A stretch of DNA of 64,000 nucleotides, taken from contig CM049310.1 in the NCBI GenBank assembly GCA_026874595.1, positions 69,823,556-69,887,555 of the forward strand. Reading direction: 5' to 3'. Shown piece after piece: positions 23,013 to 34,436 of the stretch. A model generated the notes under the pieces. It saw nothing but the letters and a program-made list of their open reading frames with translations. It was not told the DNA's origin and did not search any database. The position numbers and the translations under genes are program-made. Origin of the DNA: Sipunculus nudus. Lineage: Eukaryota > Annelida > Sipuncula > Golfingiida > Sipunculidae. Within the stretch, counting starts at the first letter, position 1. The number at the start of each line of letters is the position of its first letter.

Positions 23013-25139
23013 AAAAAAATGAAAATGTACAAATTAGTCGCTAGTGAATATTAAGATACTTTTTTAAATTAATAGTACAGGCATTTTACCCGATATAAGT
23101 GGTCAACCTCACACAAATTGCAACAAAAGCAAACGCAACTGATTTTGATTCCTTAGTATGGCCTTAATGTCAGAAAAAAGTCCTAAGCAATTGTGTGGGG
23201 GAAAGTTTGAAAATCATCAAATTTGACAAGATAGAAAATACCTTTTATTTCACCATACATCAGCGTTCAAACGGTGTTGTATGAAAAATCTCTTGGTTAT
23301 CGTCTTATAATCTCATGCTTATTCTTGTTCAAGTAGTTTTGAAATAAAGTGTATTTCATGAACTATAAGACACTATGATACAGATATAAAACAAAATCAG
23401 CAATCTGTGAATTAAAGGGACATCATGACATATCTGAAAATGGCAACAATAACCAAAGATCTCCGGAAAACCTTATCATTGTCCAAAGTGTTGACATACA
23501 TTATAATTTTTAGTTCAGCCGCTTATAAGTCATTTGAGCTATAGTTATGATCCATTGTCTGTCATCCGTCCGTCCGTCTGTCTAGCCGTTTGACTGACAC
23601 GTTTTGGAACGATTAGACCGACAAATCCAAAATATGACATACAATTAGATGCCCAAAAGTTCTCTTACTTCTCCTACCAAGCCCAAAATTGGGCAAATGC
23701 GACTTCGGTCCTTCGAGAAATTAAGGAGAAACCTGTTGTTACACTTCATGACCGCCTTAAATCAAAACCCCTCGTCTGTGTTTGTTCATATTTATAAACA
23801 TTTATAAATTTCCGCTATATATTTCCTATGAACGGGCCAAAAACTAGGTCAATATTACATAATTTTCAAAAATTATGGACCAAAGCATTAATTAGATACC
23901 TTATCAAAATAGAAAGGAATATATTTTTTTGTCTTAACAGGGTAACTGCTATAGTTGGGGATTTTTTTTCAAGTTTACAACTATTTAATCAAGATTTAAT
24001 TGTATGAAAGAAATTGGATCAACTTTTTGTAAATTCTTAAAATTATTAGCATGCGTGTAAAATCAGCAACTTTTGCCCAGCTTTGACCATGGCACATTTT
24101 ATTCTAGTAAGCACTGCTGATTTGATTTTCACAGCACATACACATAAGGATTTAATCGGTTAAAATATGAAATTGTAAATCAAAGCTTACAAACAAGGAG
24201 AGGAAAAATTTGACTGGGGGGGGGGGGGCTCTATTGTATTCACTTGCATTGTCAAGATCCCCCCCCCCCCCCCAGCTGTCGAAGGTGCACGGTTATTCTC
24301 AAATCACTCCCCATACCCCAACAGCAATATACATAAAGTGTAAGGGATTATTGTTATTTTTTAACTGTATTTCCAAAACTGAAACGCTGTATTATCTCCA
24401 ATATAATCTACAAGATATGGCATCGGTATTGTGGCACTATAAAGAAACCCTAATTACTTCTGAATACTTTTAATCAAGTTATAATTCGAAATAAGATTAA
24501 ATCCACCAGTGTGCATAATGTGATGTTATATGAGCAAAATTAGCGATAAATGATGATGATATTTAGAATTTCGAATTGAATTACAATTGAATCTACAAGA
24601 TGCCATGCTGTGGTATTGTGGCACTATAAAGAAACCCTAATTCCTTCTGAATAATTTTAATCAAGTTATAATTCGAAATAAGATTAAATCCATCAGTGTG
24701 CATAATGTGATGTTATATGAGCAAAATTAGCGATAAATGATGATGATATTTAGAATTTCGAATTGACTTATTCATGTATATCCAGATATATATGATATTT
24801 CAAATGTATGAAAATTATAAACTTTAAAAAAATTAATAAAATAAAAAGTGAGGATCTAATGCAAACTTTTGTTCATCAATTTCCTGCCTAAGAAGAATGG
24901 GATATAATGTGATCAGATTTGTTCGTCTACCTGTCTGTCTGTCTTTCCTGTACGAACTGTTGAATTAAATTTCATATCCCATATGTAAATGCAGAGATGT
25001 TGAAACTCCCACTATTCAGCGCCTCAAAATCCCTCCCCCACCATAAGTCCTTGCACCTGTGGACTGGGGACGTTAATTATAAGGCAACTGTATAAAATGG
25101 TATGAACAAAAAAGATTCAGATTTAATTTAACAAAAGTT
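23013..25139. other. OATP intron sequence with simple repeats and a 187-bp tandem duplication
   Basis: No coding signal. It contains a GTCC-type run (23567-23582) next to GAGCTATAGTTATGATC, which resembles the end of the repeat family at 31976-32077 in inverse orientation. A G-run (24217-24228) and a C-run (24259-24273) form a potential hairpin. 24390-24765 holds two copies of a 187-bp sequence. Confidence 0.6.
24390..24765. repeat. 187-bp tandem duplication
   Basis: TTGTGGCACTATAAAGAAAC occurs at about 24429 and again 187 bp later. The following ATTCGAAATAAGATTAAATC and GCATAATGTGATGTTATATG are also repeated almost unchanged. Two units are present. Confidence 0.9.
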
Positions 25140-25290
25140 CCAACTGCTGAGCTGTCAACAACTTATCAACATGTCAACCACAGATCATGGAAATAGTATA
25201 GAATTCATGTTTACAAATTGCTCACATGATCCAGGTTCACCATTAGAAAACACAAGGTCAGATCACAAAGTATTATTTGCAACAATTTTC
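25140..25290 (+). mobile_element. Possible LINE endonuclease fragment
   Basis: The frame at 25171 reads STTDHGNSIEFMFTNC, then SPLENTRSDHKVLFATI. This resembles the C-terminal part of LINE endonucleases (H-G-N-x-L-D, then S-D-H near the end). The match is short and no RT follows, so it is weak. Confidence 0.35.
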
Positions 25291-25544
25291 TTACTTATCA
25301 GTTCAAATCAATCATATCAACCAATATCTAGCTTATACTACCTTTTCCGCTCAGACGTTATCTTTAGTTTATATTTTAGATATGTTTTAATCACCGTATC
25401 AACAAAATCATGTAGATATGTTTTGATCACATGTTAAATCAGACGTCATCTTGTCCATCCTTATCACAAAGTGTCTGCTGTCAGTTACGCACAGGGTTTT
25501 CAGCAGTCAACTCAGATAAAAAATCCCTGACTTTTAAACTTAAA

Positions 25545-25815
25545 CTTTATTTATTTAATATAGCGCCTATACTTTTATACATATATTTATTCAGTGGCAC
25601 TTTACAAAAGTACTAAATTATATTATGACAAGAGTTAAATTTAATAAAAATCTAAGTCGAAAAAAGTACGTTTTCAACTTTCTTTTAAAGTCGTCAATAT
25701 TTTCGCTGCATTTAACATTATTAAAAAGTTCAATCCAAAGAGATCGTCCAAATGTTGAAAATACCCGATCAGCAAACGTTTTGTTAGAATAATCCCGGAC
25801 TTTCAGCTGGTTTTC
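25545..25815 (-). mobile_element. 3' end fragment of a LINE
   Basis: On the minus strand from 25810 the frame reads FADRVFSTFGRSLWIELFNN and then IDDFKRKLKTYFF. This is the usual LINE C-terminus (R-x-F-S-x-x-x-P-x-x-WN-x-LP, then F-K-x-x-LKT-x-LF). Downstream, AGGCGCTATATTAAATAAATAAAG resembles the tail of the LINE ending at 49290. The call is 5'-truncated but in frame over this stretch. Confidence 0.7.
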
Positions 25816-27238
25816 TTGGAAAAAAACTAAGCCACCAAATTCAATTTCTTCTCAAAAAAGTCGTTTTACTGCAAACTTATTTTTTTTTAAATGTAACTGA
25901 AAAGCAAAGCAAAATGAAACTAGAAATTTGGCATTGACAATTCAAAATTGATTATCAATAATATTCAAAGATCCATGCAATCCGTTATCAAGCATATATC
26001 ATGTGTATAAATTTATCCCACAAAAACACAAGCCCTCTGCATGTTTGTTGAATATCTAATTACTACAATATCATTGCAACAGGATTTGTGAGCGCTGTAC
26101 ATTACCAAATTAGGGTTACCTGCTCAACATAAATGCCAACTGAGTCGTGCTACAACTACCACCGCGACCGCACCCCATGCTTTAGACCGTTTCTACATCG
26201 ACCTCCACATATGAGCCTTGAGAATTTTTAAATTAACAAATAAAGACCAGAATTGGATTCTGCGACCCCAAAAAAACCCCGGAAAATGTCGTATTACATA
26301 TAGTTATACCCTTTTGATTAATTAAATTTGATGGATTCTAGGCCTTCTGGCGGCCATTTTGGATTTTCCCAAATTTTACTACTTTCCCCCAGGAGAATAT
26401 CTTAGGACTTTTTATATGTTCAAAAGGATAGCTTCTGGGATTAAAAAAAACAAATAGGATAGCTTTTGTTGTAATTCGTGTGAGGTCATGTTACAAAATG
26501 ACTGTACTATAAAGTGACAGCACAGGCTATCATTCATTTCCTGCATCACGAAATATTCTAGCGTACCAGGCAGAATCAGTATTCCGTTCACATAACATAT
26601 AACTGAAACATTTTGAAGCACTTGAAAACATTTGCAATATTTGGCGAATCATTTATGGAAAGTTTACTGTCCTTTTTATTAAGTGGACAAAACTGTCTTT
26701 TGAAGTATGTGGACACACGTGTATGTTCGGCTTTAAGACAATGTGTATCATGACATCAGCAAACACTTTTAATAAGTTATTTGATCTTATTTATTTCCTT
26801 AACCTTTAGGGTTCATGCACTGACTTTTTAATAAACGCACTGATAGTTAATATTTGAATATATATTTTTGAATTTAGGGAGAATAGAGGATAAGCTTTGA
26901 AAAGAAATAACCCTCCGACATTGAGATTGTGACTCATATTTTAAAGACAATAAGTGATATATATGGTTTGTTGTATTGAAATGATTCCGTCCGAGCTCGG
27001 GAGGTGTCTCGACTTAGGCAATTAATATTGTGTAAGATATATAACAACACAATATATTTGTTTATTTCAGGTCAGCTTTATCATTAGGTACCTTAACGTT
27101 CAGGCGAATATACTATATATACATAACCAAGGGTATATAAATATGTGCGTTTTAAGCTGTAATCCAACGTTCCATACAACTGTTACCTATGGAAAGCATT
27201 ATGAGTGTGTGCATAAAAAATGGTACATATTAAAGTTT
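25816..27238. other. OATP intron sequence, nothing recognised
   Basis: AT-rich intronic sequence with no convincing exon. A GGCCTTCTGGCGGCCATTTT segment at 26340-26360 resembles other CTCF-like motifs in the window but lies outside a recognised element. Confidence 0.5.
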
Positions 27239-27960
27239 AATGACTTATTACCTTAGGATAATGTTCTGGGAAGGTAAATGTGAGTGATAAACCGACACCG
27301 TATAACTTATAACCATAAAATATTGCTCTGGGTAGATACAGGTGAGTGATAAACCGACACCGTATAGGTCACGTGGTCCTATTTATTTACATGACCTGGA
27401 GTCACCAAGCCCTGAACCTGTCTGGCTTTCTCTGGTTGGCTCTAGCCATCATGTGGTGGAGCATCAAAAACACCCCATTGTTTGATTTTTTAGTATGTTA
27501 AGCATAATCTCCAATAAAATTGACAGTAAAGGTCAATTTCTTTTTAATCTGTGGCCAATCAAAGAGATGTTGTCCAAATGCTTGTTTGGGACTGCTTGGT
27601 GGGGTATTTTGGGCTTCACTGCATTCGGGCCAGGATGGTTAAAAAAGGAGATACACAAATTCTCAGGTAAAAAAAGTTTTAATATCAGAATTTATTTTGA
27701 AAATTATTTAAAAGAGGCCCAAACCTCAGGTGTTTTATAGATAGGGGAAAATAAATACAGCCACGTGTCCTATAACTTATAACCATAAGCTAATGTTCTC
27801 GGTAGATATAGGTGAGTGATAAACTGTCGCCATGTTTATTATTACCCTAGGATAATGTTTGGTTAGATATATGCGAGTGATAAACCGACACCGTATAACT
27901 TATTACCTTTAGATAATGTTCTGGGTAGGTATATGCTCCACAAATGTGAGGAAGAAAGTG
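27239..27960. repeat. Tandem units of about 60 bp made from the end of an OATP exon and its splice donor
   Basis: On the minus strand, units read CCCAGAACATTATCCTAAGG, then TAATAAGTTATACGGTGTCG, then GTTTATCACTC. Copies occur at 27239-27390 (spacing about 62 bp) and 27760-27935 (about 59 bp). The last copy is the 3' end of the exon at 27907. About 390 bp of unrelated sequence (27370-27760), edged by CACGTGGTCCTAT and CACGTGTCCTAT, splits the array. Confidence 0.8.
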
Positions 27961-28084
27961 AATGCGGCCGATACAAGGAAGATTGGCATGGCGTTACATC
28001 CGGTTTCACAGCTGCCTCCCAGGCTGATGCTTTCACCAGACTGTGATTACTTGGTATGGTCACGCAAGAGCAGTTGAATTAATG
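27907..28084 (-). pseudogene. SLCO: OATP pseudogene, exon for the loop after the Kazal region and TM11
   Basis: The acceptor is TTTATTTTTCAG and the donor AAAG/GTAATA. It encodes FNCSCVTIPSNHSLVK and, after a frame change, GSCETGCNAMPIFLVSAAF and TFFLTFVEHIPTQNII. NCSC and the GxC-x-x-x-C pair before TM11 are OATP hallmarks. There are three lesions. TAA at 28079-28081 sits where a Tyr-like residue is expected. One base is missing near 28016 (GAGGCAGC where GAGGGCAGC would restore frame). TAA at 27909-27911 sits where Leu is expected. The 178-bp length is one short of the 3n+2 that its neighbours require. Confidence 0.9.
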
Positions 28085-28737
28085 CTGAAAAATAAAGTAC
28101 ACCAACGCCTTGGAAAGTCTACCGTTATATTGTGGCGACTCTCTACATCTATTTACGTCACTGTTAACACTGCGCAGAATTGAACTCACAAGAGAACCAC
28201 TCTGATGTTAAGGGTTTGACGGCGCCACAATCTGACCCCCACAATGCACTGCGGCTTCTAAATGTATACACCGATGGCGTAGGTATAAATGTTGTGGTTA
28301 GGGTAATACAGTCCTTTTAGGTAAGCTGGGTAAGAATTGTGGCAATTTACATAAACATGGATGTGTTGTGGTAAGGTCTTCAAGGAATAAATAATATTTT
28401 GCAAGCATGCGCATGTGAAATGTAACAGAAGATGTTTCCTTGAAATTGAACAAATTTTGATTTTAAAGTTTGACAGTTGAGACAAGTAGTCCCGGCCGTC
28501 CCACAGTGCCCACCAGGAAGAGGTTCGTTTAAAGTAGAAACGACCTCTTGAGGAAGTGTGGTTATTGTTATGAAGTATAGTGTTAACAGTGCATAGATTT
28601 CTGCTACTTCTAGGTTGCTTGTCGTTTGTTGTAGAAAGAGTATTGCTACACCGACCTAACATAACCAATATCTGTTCCATACATGTACGTTAAGGTTTCT
28701 TGAAGCACAAAATAATCTTACTAATGCCTTAGTTTAC
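28085..28737. other. OATP intron between TM11 and Kazal exons
   Basis: 650 bp with an open minus-strand frame (28258-28680) that has no OATP similarity and no matching splice phase. No feature is called. Confidence 0.6.
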
Positions 28738-28877
28738 CTTTATATTGTTGACGGCGGTAAAATCCTGACAGCCTGCATGGCATGGACTGAAGTACTGCAA
28801 GTTGTCAGCGCCGCAGACTGGTTTGTATAAAGTACAAGTGCAGCCACACTCGGCGTTACAGAAACTCGCCAAACCGC
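28738..28877 (-). pseudogene. SLCO: OATP pseudogene, Kazal-like extracellular loop exon
   Basis: The acceptor is TTCTATATCATTAG and the donor AAAG/GTAAAC. It encodes SFCNAECGCTCTLYKPVCG and YFSPCHAGCQDF. The pattern C-x3-C-x-C-x-C...P-V-C-G-x-D...Y-F-S-P-C-H-A-G-C is the SLC21/OATP Kazal-like domain between TM9 and TM10 in the usual numbering, needed for surface expression. No stop is present in this exon, but it must be entered in phase 1 while the upstream exon ends in phase 2. Confidence 0.94.
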
Positions 28878-29494
28878 CTAATGATATAGAACAAAAGAGA
28901 TCCCCACAGGACAGAGCTTAGTAAGGATGAAGAATACACAGAGGCAGCTTAAGGGTATAAACATTTTTATCTGTTGGCTTTACCACATTCATATGACACT
29001 TTTCTATACTATACTCACGCCTTGGTTATACACTAAAGTCGCCCCATATCTCCTTGGCTGTAACCGCTGCTTTGTATGGCAATATTCTCTCTAAATTTAA
29101 ATTGCGTCACCCGGCTTTGTTGGTCTGATAACACCGGTTCTGACACAGGGCAATGAATCAGACCAACGAGAGAGGGCGTCCCATACTGGATGCACAATGC
29201 AATACCGTGCTCTCACTGGTCTGATCACAATTCCGTGCTCCGTGTCGACCCTGGTGGTAGGACCCAGAGAAACGTGCAACAGAAAGCAGCGGTAAAAGCC
29301 AAGAAGATCTGGGACGGCTGCAGTGTAAAGCCGCTGCATGAGAAGCGGGCGATGTTTTATCAATCATATTATTTAAGGGCACTTCTTATCTTATCATACA
29401 TTAAGCCTAGCACACACGATGTTTTCTACAAATGTCAATAACTAGCGTATGTCACGACAGACGACGCTTTAATCTGAATAGCAAGCAAACTCAC
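28878..29494. other. OATP intron upstream of the Kazal exon
   Basis: 600 bp. A minus-strand frame near 29290 reads IFLAFTAAFCCTFLWVLPP and looks superficially like a TM11 segment. It is in the wrong position and has no matching splice sites. Confidence 0.5.
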
Positions 29495-29651
29495 ATGTTT
29501 TCATAATTCACCGTTAATCCAGCAAGTGGCTGAGGGTGACATTTGGCAAATATGAAACCTAAAGTCACCACGGGAAAAATCAAACACGTGATGAGAACAC
29601 TGACGGCACCCGAAACCAATGTAATGCCTTGCACATCATGAAACACACAAT
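29495..29651 (-). pseudogene. SLCO: OATP pseudogene, TM exon before the Kazal loop
   Basis: The acceptor is TATTATTCACAG and the donor GTGAGT. It encodes VSGAVSVLITCLIFPVVTLG followed by CHPQPLAGLTVNYEN, matching the OATP pattern of a TM segment and then C-x-x-x-x-x-A-G-x-x-x-x-Y. It enters in phase 1 and leaves in phase 2 as read. The next exon expects phase 1, so a 1-nt insertion, a 2-nt deletion or a moved splice site is implied. Confidence 0.82.
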
Positions 29652-30089
29652 CTGTGAATAATATACCTAGGTTATGTCAATTCGGAAGTAACATATTTAT
29701 TAATTGGAGGGAGGCATCGGTTTAAAAGTATTTTTATTTCCAAGGTTTGTACAGCAAGAGAGAGAGAGAGAGAGAGAGAGCGGGAGGGAATATATCTCAG
29801 GAACCCACACTTTTCAGACTTGATTCTTCACTGCTCGAACTATAAGTTCATAAGTTGTAGATTGAGACGTCAAATCCCCACCGGAATGATCCTCAACCTG
29901 CCCGTAAATACCGAAATATAGCTTTATAATGAAGAAGCTAGGCCCAGTGGCACAAATAGTTCCCCTAGAATAACTCAAATATGTGGTATTTTCTTTGACA
30001 TGCGCTTCTTGGGATTGGCTGAAACACGATAATTCAGGATCCAAAGGTATCTTGTGTAATGGAGATGAGTAAGCACACAAAACAAGGCA
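29652..30089. other. OATP intron with an AG microsatellite
   Basis: It contains (AG)n at 29757-29780 and otherwise unremarkable sequence. No TM8-like exon (A-G-x-x-x-V-P...G-G) was found here. Confidence 0.6.
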
Positions 30090-32690
30090 CCACCTGTCTT
30101 ATATATGCGATAAATCTAGCCATGATCTATGGCTGTGGAAAAACTACAGGCCACTAGCTTGAACCATTCCTGAGATATGTGGTATTTACCTAAAATGGAC
30201 GCGTATATGGCCATATGGAAAAAAAATATAGGTGGCGCCACCAGAGTTCAGTAAATGATAAAGGATAAAGCTGTCTAAGTGCTTTTCATAGAAATAGGTG
30301 ACCCATGGGTCATGACGCTTAGCTGACATGTATTGCTATGCAAGGAGATGTACCAAGGACCTACCAGGATATCATGCTAAAACGTTTCTACGTCAAGCAG
30401 TTACAATTTGTGTCTTGATAAAAACTGGCTTGCCGTGATTTCTGAATACCACAAGGAACCTTGGACAATGGGTAACATGACCCCTGAAATGCTCGATCAA
30501 AATCATGCATTTTGCTAATAGATCTTAGATATAGAGTACATTGACCTTATTCTACATCCAGCTGCCACCATTTGTGCCCATCTGAAAATAGAATTTTAAA
30601 ATTATGTTCTTTCACACATCTTGCAGAATATAGGTCACAGTGACATTATTTCTGATTTCCAAGGATTTTTACAGGAAACTCCCAGAATATTTATCATATT
30701 ATAAGTTTCTAGGTCCAAGTAACCAGTCATACAAAGGTGTCCTGTAAGATGCTCAAATTATGTTCTTTCACATATTTTGAAGAACAGAGATCATTTTGAC
30801 CTAATTTAAGGTTTCCAAGGATATTTTTCAAGGACTTTCCTGGATGTCTAGTTAGAAGATTCTTGGTCCAACGGTTACGATTTGTGCCCTTTTAACGGAC
30901 TACCGCGTCTTTGAAGGTATCAAAAATAAAGAGAGAAAAATGCGTAAAAATTGGAAAAAAAATACAAGTGGCGCCACCAGTCTCTAAGAACTGATGAAAC
31001 ACTTAATGATCAATATGCATGCAAAACATCATGGTGATCAATGCATTAGTTCAGACATCGAAGCAGAAGGTCTCAAAAATAGAGAAAAAATGCGTAAAAA
31101 TTGGAAAAAAACTACAGATGGCGCCACCGATCTGCAGAACTGTTTATTTTAAATTATTCTGGGGTTACTTACGAGCCCCATAGCTCAGAGGATAAGGGTA
31201 ACAGAGACCTAATTTCAAGTTTCCAAGGAGATTTTTTTATGGGCCAACTAGGATGTCAAGTTAGAAGATTCCAGATCCAGTGATTACGATTTGTGCCTCG
31301 GTTAACGGACGCCTGCTTCTTTGAATGTGTTAAATATAGAGAAAAAAATGTGTTAAAAGTAGAATTATTACAGGTGGCGCCACCAGTCTGCAGGAACTGA
31401 TAAAAAAGCTCCATGAGAAATATGCATGCAAAATATCATGGGGATCAATGCTTTAGTTATTCAGATACTTGAGCTTTTGTATCAATTCTTTAAATATTCG
31501 GGGGGGGGGGGGTACTTAGGAGCCCCATAGCTCAGAGGATATGGATAACAGGGGCCTTATTTTAGGTTTCTAAGGAGATTTTGCATGGACAACCCATGAT
31601 GTCAAGTAAGAAGATTCCAGGGCCAGTGGTTACGAATTGTGCCTGGTTAACGGACGCCTGCGGGTTTGAAGGTATCAAAAAAAAAGAGAAAAAGAATTAT
31701 GTAAAAAGTGGAATAGATACAGGTGATGCCACCAGTCAGCAGGAATTGATGAAACAGTCCATCATCAGTCCAATATCATGGTGATCAATGCGTCAGTTAT
31801 TCAGATACTGGAGATTTTGTATCACATTTTTTTTATTATTCTGGGGGTATACTTACTCGGAGGATATGGGAAACAGAGACCTAATTTCAGGTTTCCAAGG
31901 AGATTTTTCATGGACCTCCCAGGATGTCAAGTTAGAAGATTCAAGGTCCTGTGGTTTCGATTTGTTCCTGGTTAACGGACAGACAGGCAGATTGACAGAA
32001 AAACAGAGAGACGGATGGGCGACGGACAGAGAGTGATCGCTATAGCTCAGATAACTTACAGTCAGTTGAGCTAATAAAAATGGACCAAACTCTTGACGAC
32101 CCCTGATATATATGTGATTTTGTGTAGCATCACCTGTCTTATGTATGCAATGAATCTATCCATTATCTAAGACTGTGCAAAATTTCAGGCCGATAGCTTA
32201 CACATAATGAGAAATATATTATATATGATATATTACCTTTAAAATGACGCAAAGATTGCCTTAACAGAAAAATAATTATAGATGGCACCACCAGCTTTCT
32301 GTACATGATAAAACTATCCAAGAGCTTTCCACAGAAAAAAAACATGAAGCAAAACTGTTGAAGCACTTCTCAGATACAGGTGTTTATATGCAAAGTTCGA
32401 CCTATTTCAAGGTCAAGGTCACTCTTATAGTACAGATCATGACCCTATTATAAACAGGCTTCGTCCTTTGCCCAAAAATCGTTAAACAGAGGTGGTGTCA
32501 CCTGCCGGTTATAATCAATCACATGTCAGTAATGTGCTGAGAAAGTCTGGAAAATTTGATAAAGATAGCAGAAGAATGGGGGGAACGGGGGCGGACCGAC
32601 GGACGGACAGACTGCACGCAGATGGACGGCCCGACAGACGGCGTGACGGACGTGGACCATTTTAAGTCCCTCCTATGGCGGGGGACTAAA
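30090..32690. repeat. Tandem and dispersed family marked by GGTGGCGCCACC
   Basis: The 12-bp palindrome or close variants occur at about 30232, 30966, 31117, 31373, 31719, 32281 and 32489. Surrounding text repeats at about 325-400 bp spacing: GATTTGTGCC...TTAACGGAC, CAAAATATCATGGTGATCAA, and AGGTTTCCAAGGAGATTTTT. Two tails end in GACG/GACA-type runs (31976-32030 and 32592-32650), the second followed by GTCCCTCCTATGGCGGGGGAC. Related copies lie at 44084-45144 and 63220-64000. No coding was seen. Confidence 0.85.
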
Positions 32691-32914
32691 ATTTCGTAAC
32701 AATGTATGGAACAGAATCCTTTGAATTAATATTTATAGTGATCGAGATTATCTCCAAAATTTAATGGAATGTTCCTTTTTTTCCTAACAGTCCAAAACAT
32801 TTTAACAAGGTCTGTTCAGAACTTTCTGCGTGCATTTTCTTACAGACAAAGTGAGGGGTAAAGTATGAAACCTCTCGCCACCTGGCGGATTAATTACATT
32901 AATAGATGACTCAC
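32691..32914. other. OATP intron downstream of the TM7 exon
   Basis: Short intronic stretch without a recognised feature between the donor at 32914 and the repeat block to the left. Confidence 0.6.
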
Positions 32915-33178
32915 TGGCCACAAGGGCAGCCAAGGAAGACGTCTTAGCGCAGAAAGTATTTTGAATATATTTCGAAAAGAACGGAGAGACTCCCGTGACG
33001 GTCATGTCTTGAAACGTCGCCGTGGCAATGACGAGCATGACAGTTGGATTGAAAAATATCGCTTTCATTATCCCGAGAATATTTTTGGAAGTGTTGATTT
33101 GTTGTACATCAGCACTTGATTCCATGGTTGTAATCTTGAGCATCTCTGACAAATTGTACTCATGGGTGCTTCGAGGTT
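32915..33178 (-). pseudogene. SLCO: OATP pseudogene, exon for the central cytoplasmic loop and TM7
   Basis: The acceptor is TTGACTGTTCTAG and the donor GTGAGT. Its 264 bp encode the loop, then ILGIMKAIFFNPTVMLVIAT and FFSKYIQNTFCAKTSSLAAL. This matches the OATP stretch F-x-x-x-l-x-x-x-L-x-N-P-x-f and F-x-x-KY-I-x-x-x-F. It is open, and it enters and leaves in phase 1, consistent with the upstream exon. The expected TM8 exon should follow. Confidence 0.92.
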
Positions 33179-34314
33179 CTAGAACAGTCAATAAGTAATA
33201 CTGATAACATCCATTTGGTATCTAAAACTTATAAAAGGAATTCGGTTCACGTTTGTTCGCAGTGTTCTCTATAACCACGTTGTGTACAATACTGTGCCAT
33301 ACATCATTTTAAAGGTTATTATCCCCGCAGTGACATAGGCGATATGAAAATAAATAATTTTTAATTGACATATAATTTTGAGTGATTTTTCAGTTTTTTT
33401 ACCGAGCACAGCCGAACTGCCTTCGGCAATCACCGGAATGCGTGCATCGTGGTCACTTAACCTCTAACACTAAGGACTATTGTTCATGTGAATAACGCTT
33501 GCTTTTAATGAGGGATTTGACCCACGTGCGTGGTCAGTAAAAGAGAAAAACACATGTTTCACGCTTTATGAAATGGAGAGTTTAACCCAGGAGGATTAAT
33601 GACAAAACCTAATTCAAGGTTCCAGTTTCAGGAACAGGGCTGGGGTGGTTTCGGGGGTTTCAGGCCTCAAAATTTGTCTGATATGATAAAAAAAAAGGTT
33701 GCGGTGGCTGAAAATGGGATACGGACCCACTGCACGGAGTCCGCTTCTGCTACTTATGATGTATGTCTATTTCTGTTTCCTTCTTCAGTAAACATACCGG
33801 GATATGATTTTTGCCACGAGCTCAGCGCCACAAAATAACAGTAAAAATTATTTGTACATATCGTATTCAGTGAGTATCCCACTAAAAATCGATATTTTCT
33901 TAAAACTTTTATAATAAAATTGAGCCAACATTCAATATCTCAGTAAATATATCTCCCAAACCGCGGTAAAAAGCCCGGTATACCGGGTTTATCAGCTAGT
34001 TACAGATAAACATATATAACATACATCATATCCAAGACTTAAAATGGTAACTAGATATCTGCATTCTAACGAATGCAAGCTCCACCATTCATTTATTCGG
34101 CCCACATTATGAGGTTCATGCATAAGTGAATGTACATTTGTAAATATTCCATGATGACGTTCCTGGATCCGGATCATGGGTTGGATCCACATCCAAATCT
34201 AATAGATTCTTCATTGGCTAAATTTCCGAAATGCCCTGAAAACTTCAATGACTGCGTGAGTTATGTTGTTCATAAACACACAAACACACGAACGAATATG
34301 AACATGGCACTTAC
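33179..34314. other. OATP intron
   Basis: 1.1 kb. The palindrome AAGCCCGGTATACCGGGTTT lies at 33970-33989 and a short hairpin CCGAACTGCCTTCGGCA at 33411. No exon was seen. Confidence 0.55.
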
Positions 34315-34436
34315 TTGGTAGCTTTCAAGGGTATCCAGCTATTCCTAATGCCGCTGTTAATCCTAAGACGAGGGATATCACATAGCCTAGACACCATGCT
34401 CCCACCCATCGGGGGTCTTCCGATGGCAACCTGGAC
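34315..34436 (-). pseudogene. SLCO: OATP pseudogene, exon with DPRWVGAWCLG and TM6
   Basis: The acceptor is TCTCGTATGCAG and the donor GTAAGT. It encodes SRLPSEDPRWVGAWCLGYVI, then the rest of TM6 (LVLGLTAALGIAGYP). D-P-x-W-V-G-A-W-W-L-G is the classic OATP signature, with Cys for the second Trp here. TGA at 34325-34327 replaces the basic residue expected before KLP; CGA to TGA would explain it. Phases 2 in and 1 out fit both neighbours. Confidence 0.94.

Noticed and set aside
27495-27740. 81-codon plus-strand frame in the segment that splits the exon-end array
   Set aside because: No family motif; it is more likely part of an inserted noncoding repeat.
29230-29345. TM11-like hydrophobic frame on the minus strand (IFLAFTAAFCCTFLWVLPP)
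   Set aside because: It lies between the TM9/10 and Kazal exons, out of order for TM11, and lacks matching splice phases; a clear TM11 exon exists at 27907-28084.
31165-31560. tRNA-like A box (CCCCATAGCTCAGAGGATA) at 31174 and 31523
   Set aside because: No proper B box at the right distance, no acceptor stem pairing, and the sequence belongs to the GGTGGCGCCACC repeat units.
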